Shown piece by piece: positions 47,824 to 57,854 of a stretch of 64,000 nt of DNA. Position 1 is the stretch's first letter. Every line of letters starts with the position of its first letter. This stretch comes from Taxawa tesnikishii (nom. ined.) (Eukaryota > Ascomycota > Dothideomycetes > Dothideales). The notes under the pieces are model-generated. The model did not search any database. It saw only the letters and a list, made by a program, of their open reading frames with translations, and was not told the origin of the DNA. The position numbers were made by a program, and so were the translations under genes. Location: the NCBI GenBank assembly GCA_030247885.1, contig JAPDRO010000001.1, positions 2,294,001 to 2,358,000 on the forward strand. Direction: 5' to 3'.

Positions 47824-48708
47824 TGGCAACGAGAGTGCAGGCAGCAAGGGCGGGCATGTCTTGCGGGCCCGACAGTTTTGCGGAAAGCGGATATTTGCGT
47901 TGTCAAAAGACAGCTATGTATCAGAAGTTCTGCTTCACTCGAGTAGTGGCGTATCAGTACCTCACATAAGAACGAGAGCGTTCGAAGCAACCGAGTCGTT
48001 ATACTCAGCAATAGCACTCTCGGTTCACTCTGTGTGCACAAGCTTTCCTCGCCGTCAAGCAGTCCAGTGCTCCACAGCATCCGTAGATCCAGTCAAAGAA
48101 ATCAGTGATGAAGACGTGCATGCCTCACAACCGGAGCCGTGCACTCCGGATTGACTTGTCTACTTTAGCGGAGTCTTGGGAATATCAGCTGATGGAAAAA
48201 CATTCCAAAAGGCAAAAGGTTGCACCTCCTACCTCTCCGGACTAATCTGTGTACAGAGACTGTTAGTTCAAGAGTACTCCCTTCTATCCAGTGCATATGA
48301 GCACATCAGCCTCGACAAGAGATTCGCACAAGACCACCTCGGCGTGCTGTACAAGGTCAAACTCGAGTATTATAGCCAAGTTGAGCGTGGTAAAAGTAGA
48401 TCACAGATTAGCGCCGTTGCGCTCCTTCGGAGGAAAAGGAAATCGGAGCATCTTTCTTTACTACCGAGAGAACTAGCAACAACACAGTTGTTCGAAAAGT
48501 TCATTGGTTCCTCATCTCATCATCTGTTCCCTGTTTGCAAAATCTCACAATGCCTCTTTCTCTCCTTAATATACACTTTTCCATCGTTTTGCAGCATTGC
48601 AAAGCACAAAACGTGCCACAGCAACCGTTGCCCAGCTCATGTTGTGCTTGCAGCAGACCTGAATTACAGCGACACTTTCCACAACACCAATTTTCTCTTC
48701 GATCAGAG
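47824..48708. other. Convergent intergenic region
   Basis: 885 bases between the dehydrogenase stop and the zinc-knuckle gene stop. A 199-codon plus-strand frame from 48176 has no ATG at all, so I do not call it a gene. Confidence 0.45.
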
Positions 48709-50710
48709 TCAGTGCTGTCGGTTGAAAGTCTTGAGCGCTTCCAGTGTTTGCAGCAGTATAGGCTGTTGCAGCTGACCAGCTGAAGGGGGTCTCCAGCAGC
48801 TCTGTAGTCTCCGCTCTCCTGGTCTTGTACCACCTTGCCGTCTTTGACGAGCTCATTCAGCGCTTCGGCGGCCTTCTCATCGGCGTAGACCGAGGGTCCA
48901 ACATTTGCGCATTGAGAAGCGGCACTCTTGCTGTACCGTCCTCCGAGTGCGACCAGCATCTCCCCAAACACAGGGCTGGAAGAATCTCTGCCGTAAGCCG
49001 TATAAAGTCCCTTTTTTGATCATAGACGACCTTCCCCTCTTCCAAGAGCTCACTCAGGGCTTCTGCGGTCTTTGCGTCAGCGGGAACAGAGTACTCCAGA
49101 CGCCCGGTTGCTTCTGTTGCAGCAGAAGTAGGAGCCTCGTTTTGCCCCTGCTTTGAAGCTGCAGTCTTCAACTTAACGAGGCCTGTGAACCCGCTAGGCT
49201 CGGTAGCCTCCGCAGCATTGATCGGAGCAACGGCCTGTCCCTTCTTCCGAGCGGCCTTCTTACGTGGGCGTGGTGCTTCCTTCTTCTTTGGCTTGGCCTC
49301 GGCGTTGGCAGCAGCAGCAGCAGTCTTTGGGGTGCCAATTGACGGAGCGAAGTTGAGTGAGAACGAAGGGTGCGGCTTCGGGCTTGGTGGGATCTGGTGT
49401 CCACTCCCGATGAACTTTGTGGATCCATCAGTTCCAACAGACATGTACTCATTGTACTGGTATCCTGGAGTCCCAGCCACGACATTATCGCTCTGTGAAC
49501 CTAAAATTGGTGAAGAAGCATGCATGAACGGCTTGTTGTCTAGGTGGTTTGCCTGGCCTTTGTAGTCCGTGGAGGCTGAACCGACGTTAAGACCTCCATC
49601 GCTTGTAGCCAAGATCGGATTGCCCGAGGCGCCTCGCTGCCCCAGTTGTGGCTCCACTTCGGCATCTGCGGACTTGATTGCGCTAGACGTTGTGGAAGAC
49701 ATACCTCCCTGTGAGGGCATGATAGACTTGTGCTCCTGCTTGGGAGTAAGGAACGAAAGTGATGCTGTCTGAGCCATGATGGATGGCTGAGCCGCGACAG
49801 ATGGCTGCATCATGTTGAGAATTTCGGCTGGGGAGCGGTATCTCAGCATCTCCAACGTCTCCCTGGCCGCCACGTATTTCACCCAACGCAGCTCATTCTG
49901 ACGAGCGGCATGTCCGAGCGGCGGGGTGCTGGTGGCAACGTCGAGAATACGAGCCTTGTCCGCTGGAGAGTTGCTGCTCGACAGAAGCGCCTGTGCGGTC
50001 TGTGCATCCACGAAGGTGCTGGAGCTCGTCCGCTGACGCTTGTGGCCTGGCATGCCGCCTGAGGTATCAGAGACGAGGTAAACCTTATCCGGACGGAGTG
50101 CTGGCGCTACAGGGCAGTAGTATGGCAGATGGCCGATACAGTTGCATTGAGGACAGGTGACGGGTGGGTGATCGCAAGGAACTGGCAAGTGCCATTTGTC
50201 GCAATTGTGGCACAGAGCGTAATACTACACACCATAGTTAGCGAGCGAAAGGGAAGGCAAGCTCTGCAGCGAACGACCGTGAGGGCAGCATGTAGTGGGC
50301 TTGGGTGGTGTAGGATGTGCTGAATGCGGCTTCAAGTTGCGATAGCGCGCTGGTGTGCCTTTGATGTGATTCTTGAGATAGATGTGTGGTATGGAGAGGT
50401 CTGGATTGCGGTGGATGGTGGATAGGGGATAGGGGATGGGGATTAGCTCACCTCGAGATCCGGAGACGTTCTTCTAGCTCCAGTAGAGCAAAAATTCCAC
50501 ATGTGTCCGTACTGTTTCCGCATTTAGCAATGCCGATCCACCACTAGTCGGACGACATGTCACCCACCGATCCACAGAGGTTGCAGGCCGCCAGACGTTG
50601 CTCGCATGGCTTAGGTAAATGGCAGTTGCCACAGTTGTCTGGGCAAGTCAATCAAAGCGCCGAAGACGCGTGGTGATCGTACAGCTCTTCTTACAGCAGA
50701 GGTCAGTCAT
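48709..50710 (-). CDS. Zinc-knuckle protein with duplicated CCHC module and C-terminal repeats
   Basis: Function unknown; probably nucleic-acid binding (inference). Four exons: 50695-50710, 50568-50638, 50452-50511 and 48709-50224, with a long 227-base third intron. Two copies of a compound zinc module are seen: CYNCGNCHLPKPC with CNLCGSYGHMWNFC, and CHNCDKWHLPVPC with CPQCNCIGHLPYYC, each a C-x2-C-x3-H-x4-C followed by a C-x2-C-x4-H-x4-C knuckle. Further on is an AT-hook-like basic stretch (KPKKKEAPRPRKKAARKKG) and two related C-terminal units (DAKTAEALSELLEEGKVVYD and DEKAAEALNELVKDGKVVQD). Breaks at GGG (48973-48975) and five G (48785-48789) each need one base; the second is less certain and sets the stop. 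Corrected length 554 aa. Confidence 0.75.
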
Positions 50711-51126
50711 GATGGAGGAACGGGTGCGTGCTTTTGGAGTACGGTGCGATGTGTAGGATGAGGTGGGAAGGTGCGAGCCGTCGAAGAGAAGTAGAAACGG
50801 TCCACACAAAGCGAGGTGGCAGAGTCGTGTCGTTGGTGCTTTCAAGAAAGAACGAGGAAGGGAAGGGAAGGGAACCCGAACGACAAACAAGCTCAAGCTC
50901 CGGTGTTTCTCCGCATTTCCAACTGCAGAAGGCACTACCTGCCAAGACTCGTCACAGGCACGAATCGGCTATGGCTCTTACATAGAACAGTATAATGGAA
51001 TTGTCACGCCTCACCTGTCTTAGCATTTCTCTGCCGGTATATCATTGCATGTACAAAAAGCAGTGAGCCAAGTGACACACCCCAGTTGACACAATTAGAG
51101 AAGCCCTAGTAACTTGCTGCCGACTT
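50711..51126. other. Spacer upstream of the zinc-knuckle gene
   Basis: 416 bases with the promoter of the zinc-knuckle gene and the 3' end region of SEN54. No gene signal. Confidence 0.45.
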
Positions 51127-52474
51127 CTACTTACCTTTGGCGACTCCTTTGCCTCTACCCCCACCTCCCTTCTTCCCTCCCGGTGGCTTGGATTTCCTCG
51201 CATACAACTTCTCGTTCCCAAACCCAGCGTCGGCAACCCTGAGATAACTCGTAACGCCCTGATCGACGATGGCCAGAATGACATTCTTGTATCCATTCCT
51301 CAGCTTCACATACAGCTGAGCGTCTTGAACCGGTGGCGCGTAAGGAGTGGTGTCAAGTAACGCGCCCAATTGCGCCAGGGTCGGTATAGACGTCTCTCGC
51401 GCGTTAATCACCGCAATACGGAAGTCTGGTGGCCCGGGATCAGATTTTTGTAGGTGGGTGAGCCGGGTTTCCAGATATGATAGGTAATGCGGAAGTTTGG
51501 ATCTGGCGGAAGAGGTGCTCGGTCCTTGCGCACTGTTGGATTGTAGTATGGAATCAGTGCCAGCCGGCGGTAGATGTCATCTACCGTTGTTAGTCAACGT
51601 GGCCTCATCGGGGTATCAGGAACACATACCGTAACTACGATATAAACCTGGCTTAGCAAGTGGACCTGCTTTCTGTCGCTGGCTCTCGTAACGCGGTCTT
51701 TCTGCGAACAGCGACCTCCATTTTCCTATGAACAGACCCAAACTCCACGAAGTCCCCGGTAGTGGTGGAAAACAGTCTTGTGCTGGTGGTGCCCCAGGTC
51801 CATCCCAGCTTGGAGCTCGGTGTACAGTGTACCCCATTCGCTTCAGAGCGGTATAAACGGAATATCGCTCAAAGGTCAACGAGCCGCCGACGTCGCCTTC
51901 GAGACCGATGAACGCAGCATAAGCACCCTGTAGACTCATCGGTACACCCAGGCCATCATCCTCGTCACCGTCTGCAGGCCATCGTACATCCATACTCCCC
52001 GCTCCAGCAGGTACAAAATCTCTTCCGGAAGCAACCACAGCCTGTTCTCGCTTGCGTCACGTACACCGAGAGGGTCGTCTTTGGGTGGATATACCTTGCC
52101 CATGGCTTTGAAAAGCTGTCCTTTGGGGTTCTCCGTATACGCCATGTTAGTTTCCGGATGGTAGATGGCCACATTGTATCTTTTCTGTGCATGTACGCGC
52201 TGGAAACATAATGCAGCATGCATTGCCGCCCTGGATGCTGCTAAAGTATTGGACTGCAAAGCCGTCTGATGTGGTTCGAAGTCCTTCTCACCACGTTTAG
52301 GGATCTTAGCATCTTCAGTTCTGTAATGGCGTTAGGACGCTAAAGTGAAGGTATCGCTGACGAAACGTACGATACGCTAGCCAGAAAACGGAAGTCTTGA
52401 GTTTCGTCAGAAAGGTCAGTCTCTCCAAGATCCGGTCCGTTGCGTGGAATAACATCCTCGTCTGCGTCTGCCAT
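51127..52474 (-). CDS. SEN54: tRNA-splicing endonuclease subunit Sen54
   Basis: Structural subunit of the SEN complex that excises introns from pre-tRNA. Exons 52371-52474, 51630-52320 and 51127-51580. Family marks: acidic start MADADEDVIPRNG, RGEKDFEPHQTALQ, the Sen54 N-domain (NRLWLLPEEILYLLERG), SMDVRWPADGDEDD, MSLQGAYAAFIGLEG, LTFERYSVYTALKRMGYTVH, and the nuclease-fold C-terminus (DFRIAVINARETSIPTLAQL, NVILAIVDQGVTSYLRVADA). Breaks at four C (51997-52000) and five T (51445-51449) each need one base; the first restores LERGSMDVRWP, the second DFRIAVINARE. Corrected length 416 aa. The terminal AAAG-GTAAG-TAG could be a donor for a further exon, but the stop position suits the family. Divergent from the H4 variant. 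Confidence 0.92.
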
Positions 52475-52930
52475 ATTGTCTCTCGTGGACAGAAATCTGT
52501 TTCGAGCAATATCCAGTTATATTCGAGCTTCAATAAGACGTGCGTTTGGTTCGTATTGGTTATTCGAGACACCACCTATCTGTGCGGTCTTGCAGCAATC
52601 AATCTCATCACTGGTGTGTAAAAGTGATCCAATAGCCTCGTCCAATATCTCTACGGTATCCTTCCTTGCCGGAGGACAGTCACAGATGAATGAAAGAAAG
52701 TTGAAGAGATCTGCGGCAAGCACGGGCCATGCGGCTCTGCTTTGCACTCCGCTCGCACCTCACCGCCAAGGCGTTCATCCGACGCGACACCTCCACCACC
52801 GGCGCGTACCAGCGGCGTATTTCAACAACATCTCACAGAACATTGGACACGTCTGGCAGGACAAAATCGGGAAGCGCGCCAAAATTCGGCCACTGGACCT
52901 TATCACGCTCGTTTACACCAGTGAGCCGAT
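52475..52930. promoter_or_regulatory. Divergent promoter of SEN54 and the histone H4 variant
   Basis: 456 bases between the two ATGs. One frame from 52729 is open through to the H4 exon but in a different phase; I read it as leader sequence. Confidence 0.45.
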
Positions 52931-53617
52931 ATGGCGCGCATGAGCACCGCGTCCTCAGCTTTCCCGTTGGGCGGCAAGTCTCCTCATGGTGGGAGAGGTG
53001 CAAAGGGACTTGGTGCGGGCAAGACTATGAGGCGTCACCGGTAGTCTACTCCCATCGTTGTGCAAGGCCAACTATCACTGACAATCTCGCTAAGCAAGAT
53101 AATGGAGGATAACATCACCGGGATCTCCAACCCCGAGATAAGGTACGTGTTGTTCTCGGACTTCAGCACACATCTCCTTTGCTAAACATACGACGCTCAA
53201 GAGACTCGCACGTCGCGGCAGTGTCAAGCGCATACCTGCGACAGTCTACGATGATACGAGAATGGCCCTCAAGAACCGGCTTGAGACCGTAAGTCTACTT
53301 CTCTTAAACACTCTGCAAAGGTCATGCTAACACACTCGACAGATGTTGAAGGAAATATGCGCCATCGTCGGTAAGGATTTGTTCGTATTGAAGTCGAAGT
53401 GAATGCTCATAACGATTAGAATACAGAGGTGCAAAGACGGTCAGAGTTACCGATGTAAGTCCTTAAGATTTTCGTCTCCCCTTCTATGCTGATGGTTGTC
53501 TATAGGTCATCTTTGTCTTGAACCGCATGGGTACACCTCTATACGTGAGTGTGTCTGTCCAACAAATACAACCCCCAAAGCTGACCATACTAGGGCTTTG
53601 GTCTTGCGGAACGCTGA
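52931..53617 (+). CDS. Divergent histone H4 variant, seven exons
   Basis: Histone-fold protein aligning to H4 along its full length, but far from canonical H4. Exons: 52931-53040, 53095-53142, about 53202-53288, 53343-53370, 53420-53454, 53506-53544 and 53594-53617. The tail reads GGRGAKGLGAGKTMRRHRK instead of the [20 protein letters not shown] type; the core keeps NITGISNPEIR, LARRGSVKRIPATVYDDTR, AKTVRVTDVIFVLNR and the ending TPLYGFG followed by LAER. Canonical H4 is about 103 aa; this is 122-123. Two ATGs (52931, 52940) are in frame. The first intron ends AAG; the second ends GAG (in frame, one Arg fewer) or AAG with a missing base. Canonical fungal H4 genes have few introns, so this is a separate variant, comparable to the H4v gene known in Neurospora. 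Confidence 0.87.
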
Positions 53618-54535
53618 TGATGACCTGTCGTTGTACTTTTCACACGTAACCTTTACGATCACGGGCGTGTACAGTGAAGGAATATACCCTCTACGCGCAC
53701 ACGAATTTCCTTTCTCTTGGTACGAATGATTGGAATCTCTCCAAGTGAGAAGCGAGAACTTACGCCGAAATGAGGTGTACGCGTTTACGGATTTTGCAGT
53801 GATGCGTGTACTCTGTAAGGCCTTGCAGTGTACTCGTTACCTCATGTTTGCGGACGAATTTTTTCACGTTGCTGCTCTTGCTGCGTCTTTGGCGGTGGGA
53901 ACAGGAACAATTTGTCACGGCGTGTCGAGCAGATGAACACGACGATTGGGCAATGGTGGGAGGCATGTCGTGAACAAGAAAGAAAGCTTCTGCTGGCTAG
54001 CGAATGGTGTTGATTGCTGGCCAATCAGGAAAGTGGCTCGCTTGGCGGGCAGGATTCGTTTCAGAACCTTAGACCTCAGATCTCCTTACTGTACATCCTT
54101 CCTTCCGCTGTTCTCCATAGCGTCTTGGTGTGCCATCCACTTCAAGGCCATGCAAAGGTCATGAAAACGTAATGAAGTCATTCGATAGGTAACAGGAACG
54201 GCGCGTATGCGGCCTGTCGTGTGACTAAGCGCTCGTGAAACTGGCCGCACACATCCAACAGCCCCCGTAGCGATTCGACGTCTTCGAGACGTGCACCCTC
54301 CGGAACTTTGTCTTGCAACAATAAGTCAAATCAGTTTTCCCTCTCACCTCAACCTCTTTCTCTCTTCTAGAGCAGCAACGGTGCACACGCTCACCAAGTC
54401 ATTCCTTCACACCTTAAGCTCACGTTCATTGCCCCGAAACGACACATTTGCTGTGCTGGCACACGGTGTCTCGACAACACTCGCGTTCGTTACCACCAAC
54501 ACAGCTCGTTTTCCGACAACACCACTCTTTTACAA
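53618..54535. other. Intergenic region between the H4 variant and the AA9 gene
   Basis: 918 bases with the 3' UTR of the H4 variant and the promoter and leader of the AA9 gene. No second gene is supported. Confidence 0.45.
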
Positions 54536-56103
54536 ATGGTCATCATCACTCCGTTCCTGCTCGCGCTCGCGACTGTGCAACTGCGAATCGTGGAGGCTCA
54601 CACCTTGTTCTCCAAACTCTTCGTCGACGGTCAGGACCAGGTACGGTCACGTCAACCTTCCTTGTCGTAAACAGGCTGACTCCGCCAGGGCAATGGCACT
54701 TGTTTGCGTATGCCACTCGATCCAGGCACCGCAACGAACCCGATAGCAGCTCTCTCCAGCAATGACATGGCTTGCGGTGAGCCTTATGCCTGCATACACA
54801 GATCGTTTCGAGCATAGCTAATACAAATTTGCAGGCCGTAATGGCAGCATCGGCGTGGCCCGTGTTTGCCCTGCCTTCTCCGGTTCCGTGTTGACGTTCG
54901 AATACAGAGACGTACCGGACGATGCGTCTAAAGGAAGCATCGACATCTCGCACAAGGGACCATGCGCTGTCTACATGAAGAAGACATCCTCTGCCATCTC
55001 GGACACCGCTGTTGGTGGCGGCTGGTTCAAGGTTTGGGAAGAGGGCTACGACGAGGCTGCCAGAAAATGGTGCACAGAGAAGATCATCGACAATGATGGT
55101 CACATGTCCATCGTAATCCCGAGTGCCCTTGAAGCCGGCTACTACCTCATCCGTCCAGAACTGCTTGCACTCCATCAGACGGACAAGACCCCTCAGATCC
55201 TCAGTTCTATGTGGGCTGTGCTCAGCTGTTCTTGTCGTCTCCTGGCGATGCAGCGCCGCAGGATACAGTCAAGATACCAGGATATGTGAGGGCCGGTGAG
55301 CCGTCTGTGAGTTTTAACATCTGGAGAGAGCCCATGGCACTGCCATATCCGATGCCTGGACCGCCTATCTACTTTTCAAATACCAAACGCAACATCGCCC
55401 AGCACTCCTCACAACTATTCCAAACGGAAGGCATGATACCCGCAAAATGCGTCTTGCAGAACGCCAATTGGTGCGGCATCGAACTCGACAAGTACAGCAC
55501 TGAAACAGGCTGCTGGAACGCCAGTGCTGCCTGCTGGAAGCGATGCGATGAGTGCTACAATAGCGCTCCCCCACTGGTAGTGTAAACTGTCCGATCCGGG
55601 AAGCCAAGTGTACTGCCATTCAGCAGGAATGCAATGCTGGAAACTTCAACGGACCTCCGAATCACATGAAGGCGTTGACACCTGCCATGCGTACCGTGGT
55701 CTTGCCAAAGCCAAATGCACCTCAAGTTGGCGATGGCTCATACCTTCCAACCACCGGAATCGCTGCATCTGGCTCAGTAACAACCGAACAAGCTTCCGCT
55801 CCATCAACGACTTGTACCACGACTTGTACCACGACTTCTCCTTCTGTGAACTCCGTGGCGAAGCTTGCGATCTCAGAGGACGGTTCATGCAACAACGACA
55901 CCACGTGCCAAGGATCAAACTTCGGAAGCTGCTGTAGTAGCAACAATTGGTGTGGCTCTTCCGCCGAATACTGCGGTGATGGCTGCCAGTCGGCTTACGG
56001 TACTTGCGGCACGGCAGCGACGGACAAGCGTAGAGTCCATGAAGCATCATCTCACGCTGCACAGGCATGGACACAAGGAACAGATGCTAGTAGTGGGCGA
56101 TGA
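54536..56103 (+). CDS. AA9 lytic polysaccharide monooxygenase with C-terminal CBM18 chitin-binding domain
   Basis: Secreted copper enzyme that oxidatively cleaves cellulose-type glycans. A signal peptide (MVIITPFLLALATVQLRIVE, then A) ends just before HTLFSKLFVDG, leaving the essential N-terminal His of the copper brace. Other AA9 marks: GTCLRMP, GGGWFKVWEEGYD, the second brace His in YYLIRPELLALH, the axial Tyr in DPQFYVGCAQL, and IPGYVRAGEPSVSFNIW. A Cys-rich linker (GCWNASAACWKRCDECYNSA) and a Thr/Ser stretch lead to an eight-Cys CBM18 module (CQGSNFGSCC, NWCGSSAEYCGDGC). Introns 54641-54688 and 54777-54834. Breaks at four C (55189-55192) and five C (55568-55572) each need one base; corrected length 487 aa. 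CBM18 suggests affinity for chitin or cell wall. Confidence 0.92.
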
Positions 56104-56888
56104 GACGAAGTAAGGAAGACGGTGAATTGAACTTCAAAAGGAAACCACGCAGTGCTTTCCGTGGGGTTGATGAGGTTTTACGCCTGTAATGATAACGTTA
56201 GTTGATGATTCACGTACAGCGCTGGTCGTTGGTTGCCTGAGGGAAGCTAGCGGTCGGTTTCTGCATGTAAATGCACAAACAAACACGAAGTAAAGCTGCA
56301 TGAAACCCGGAAGACCGCCAGTAGATGAGTTCTTGTGTTGATTGAAACAGGTTGCTTTTTAGATACTGCCTCCGGACTGGGGCTGGATTTGGTCGCTCTG
56401 TTGCTCACTTTTCGAAAAATCGCCGACTTTCATCCTGTTTCACCTAGCCTTTCGTTCACCAGGTTGACGATGCATTGCTATAGCTACCGAGACGTGAAGC
56501 CTGGAGAACTGACCGTCAGGCCCATCCCAGAAGAAACGTTAGTGCGGACCTCGAGAGCCAAAGGGCTTTCCTGCCAGAACGGGGACGCGCAAGAATGGCA
56601 GATGATTTCGCAAGAGGAAGTAATAATAAGTATCTTAGAGTCAGTCTAATGCGGGAACAAACACAATGATGAGTACGGTACTTCTAATCCAAAACAAACG
56701 ATGGTGTCTCAGGCCGAAGTTCATGCTCCATATCCTGTAGCGAAATAGAATAGTACGCCCAACGCCGACGCTGTCCATTCGCTTCTAGTGCAACGTGATA
56801 TCTCCTGTCAGTTCGCTTTTGTCATCGCCTCATCAGGCGCATCATGCGAATGCATCTGCGTTGATCAGCAAAATCATTGACGTAGCTT
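56104..56888. other. Convergent intergenic region
   Basis: 785 bases between the AA9 and RNase H2C stops. A plus-strand frame from 56335 is short and domainless. Nothing else seen. Confidence 0.45.
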
Positions 56889-57400
56889 TCACAGACACCT
56901 TACTGCTTTCGCAAAAGCCATCCACTCCTCAATGCCCTTGAGATAGGGATTATCTGCATCACCAGGAACCACTTCGTGCCCCCAGACAGTGATATGGTCG
57001 AACGAAGCAAGTTCTTGCATGACCTTGACCTCTTCCTCCGGCTCGTCCTCTCCGAAATCCTCCTCTTCCTCCTCTTCCCTTGGGGACAAGGGCAGCGATG
57101 GCTTTACGGGCACGACGACCTCACTTGTCTTTTCTAGAACGGCGCCTGTTACAGACTTCAGCTCGCACTCCCTCATTTCCTCATCAGGAACACACACGGA
57201 CCCCTATAGTCGTCGGGAAGTTTCACTCTCTTTCCCTGCAGTTTCCTGCCGCGAAAATACACGACGTGGTTCCCACTGTCATCCTCTTCCGGGTTCCAGT
57301 GGCGCTTGGAAGCATTGACGGGCCCGTTATGACTGATTTTGCAGGGGAGTATGTTGGGACGGCAGGGCACAGGCTGCTTGGACGATCGGATTGAATACAT
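56889..57400 (-). CDS. RNH203: Ribonuclease H2 subunit C (Rnh203)
   Basis: Non-catalytic subunit of the RNase H2 complex that removes ribonucleotides from DNA. Single exon, 170 aa after correction, about normal. The conserved strands are visible: CKISHNGPVNASKRHW, VVYFRGRKLQGKRVKLPDDY, then RECELKSVTGAVLEKTSEVV, an acidic insert (REEEEEEDFGEDEPEEE), and FDHITVWGHEVVPGDADNPY with a C-terminal helix EEWMAFAKAV. The frame breaks once at four C (57201-57204); one base restores YRGSVCVPDEE, and the Tyr-x-Gly-x-Val pattern is expected here. The ATG at 57398-57400 is the first available. It precedes REX4 head-to-tail (454 bases). Confidence 0.88.
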
Positions 57401-57854
57401 TTTCCCGAAATGTGTTGTTGTACGCTGCTTAGGTGGATCGGATCTTGGTGTGGGAAACGCGTTCTCGCGTCGTCGCGACTGATAAATCTAATCTAATCTA
57501 AACCAAATCAATGGAAGCCAAACCTGCTATGTAATTGCTTTCTGCAGCGAAACGATACCAGAAGAAAGGGATTGGCATTTCCTCTCAACTACAAATTGAA
57601 TATTTTCATGGCATATAAACTGTTCAGGCATGCGACGATATACGCAATGTCCTTCTGCTTAACACGAGGACAGGAGCCCTCAGCTTTGCCAGACGGACTT
57701 GTTCAAGACTTTCGTAATGATCCTATTGATCGGCCATCCTCGCATTGGCCTCAGAACGACATGATTAACTATGCGGCGCTTATCAGTTTACAAAACCAAC
57801 CCGTGAGGCTCAAAGACCCATGAATAAGACAGTAAGGTTTCATTCATTCGGCAT
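57401..57854. other. Spacer between RNase H2C and REX4
   Basis: 454 bases with the RNase H2C promoter and the REX4 3' UTR. It contains three TCTAA repeats near 57486-57500. Confidence 0.45.

Noticed and set aside
48176-48775. 199-codon plus-strand frame
   Set aside because: It contains no ATG, starts at TTG, and overlaps the 3' end of the zinc-knuckle gene on the other strand.
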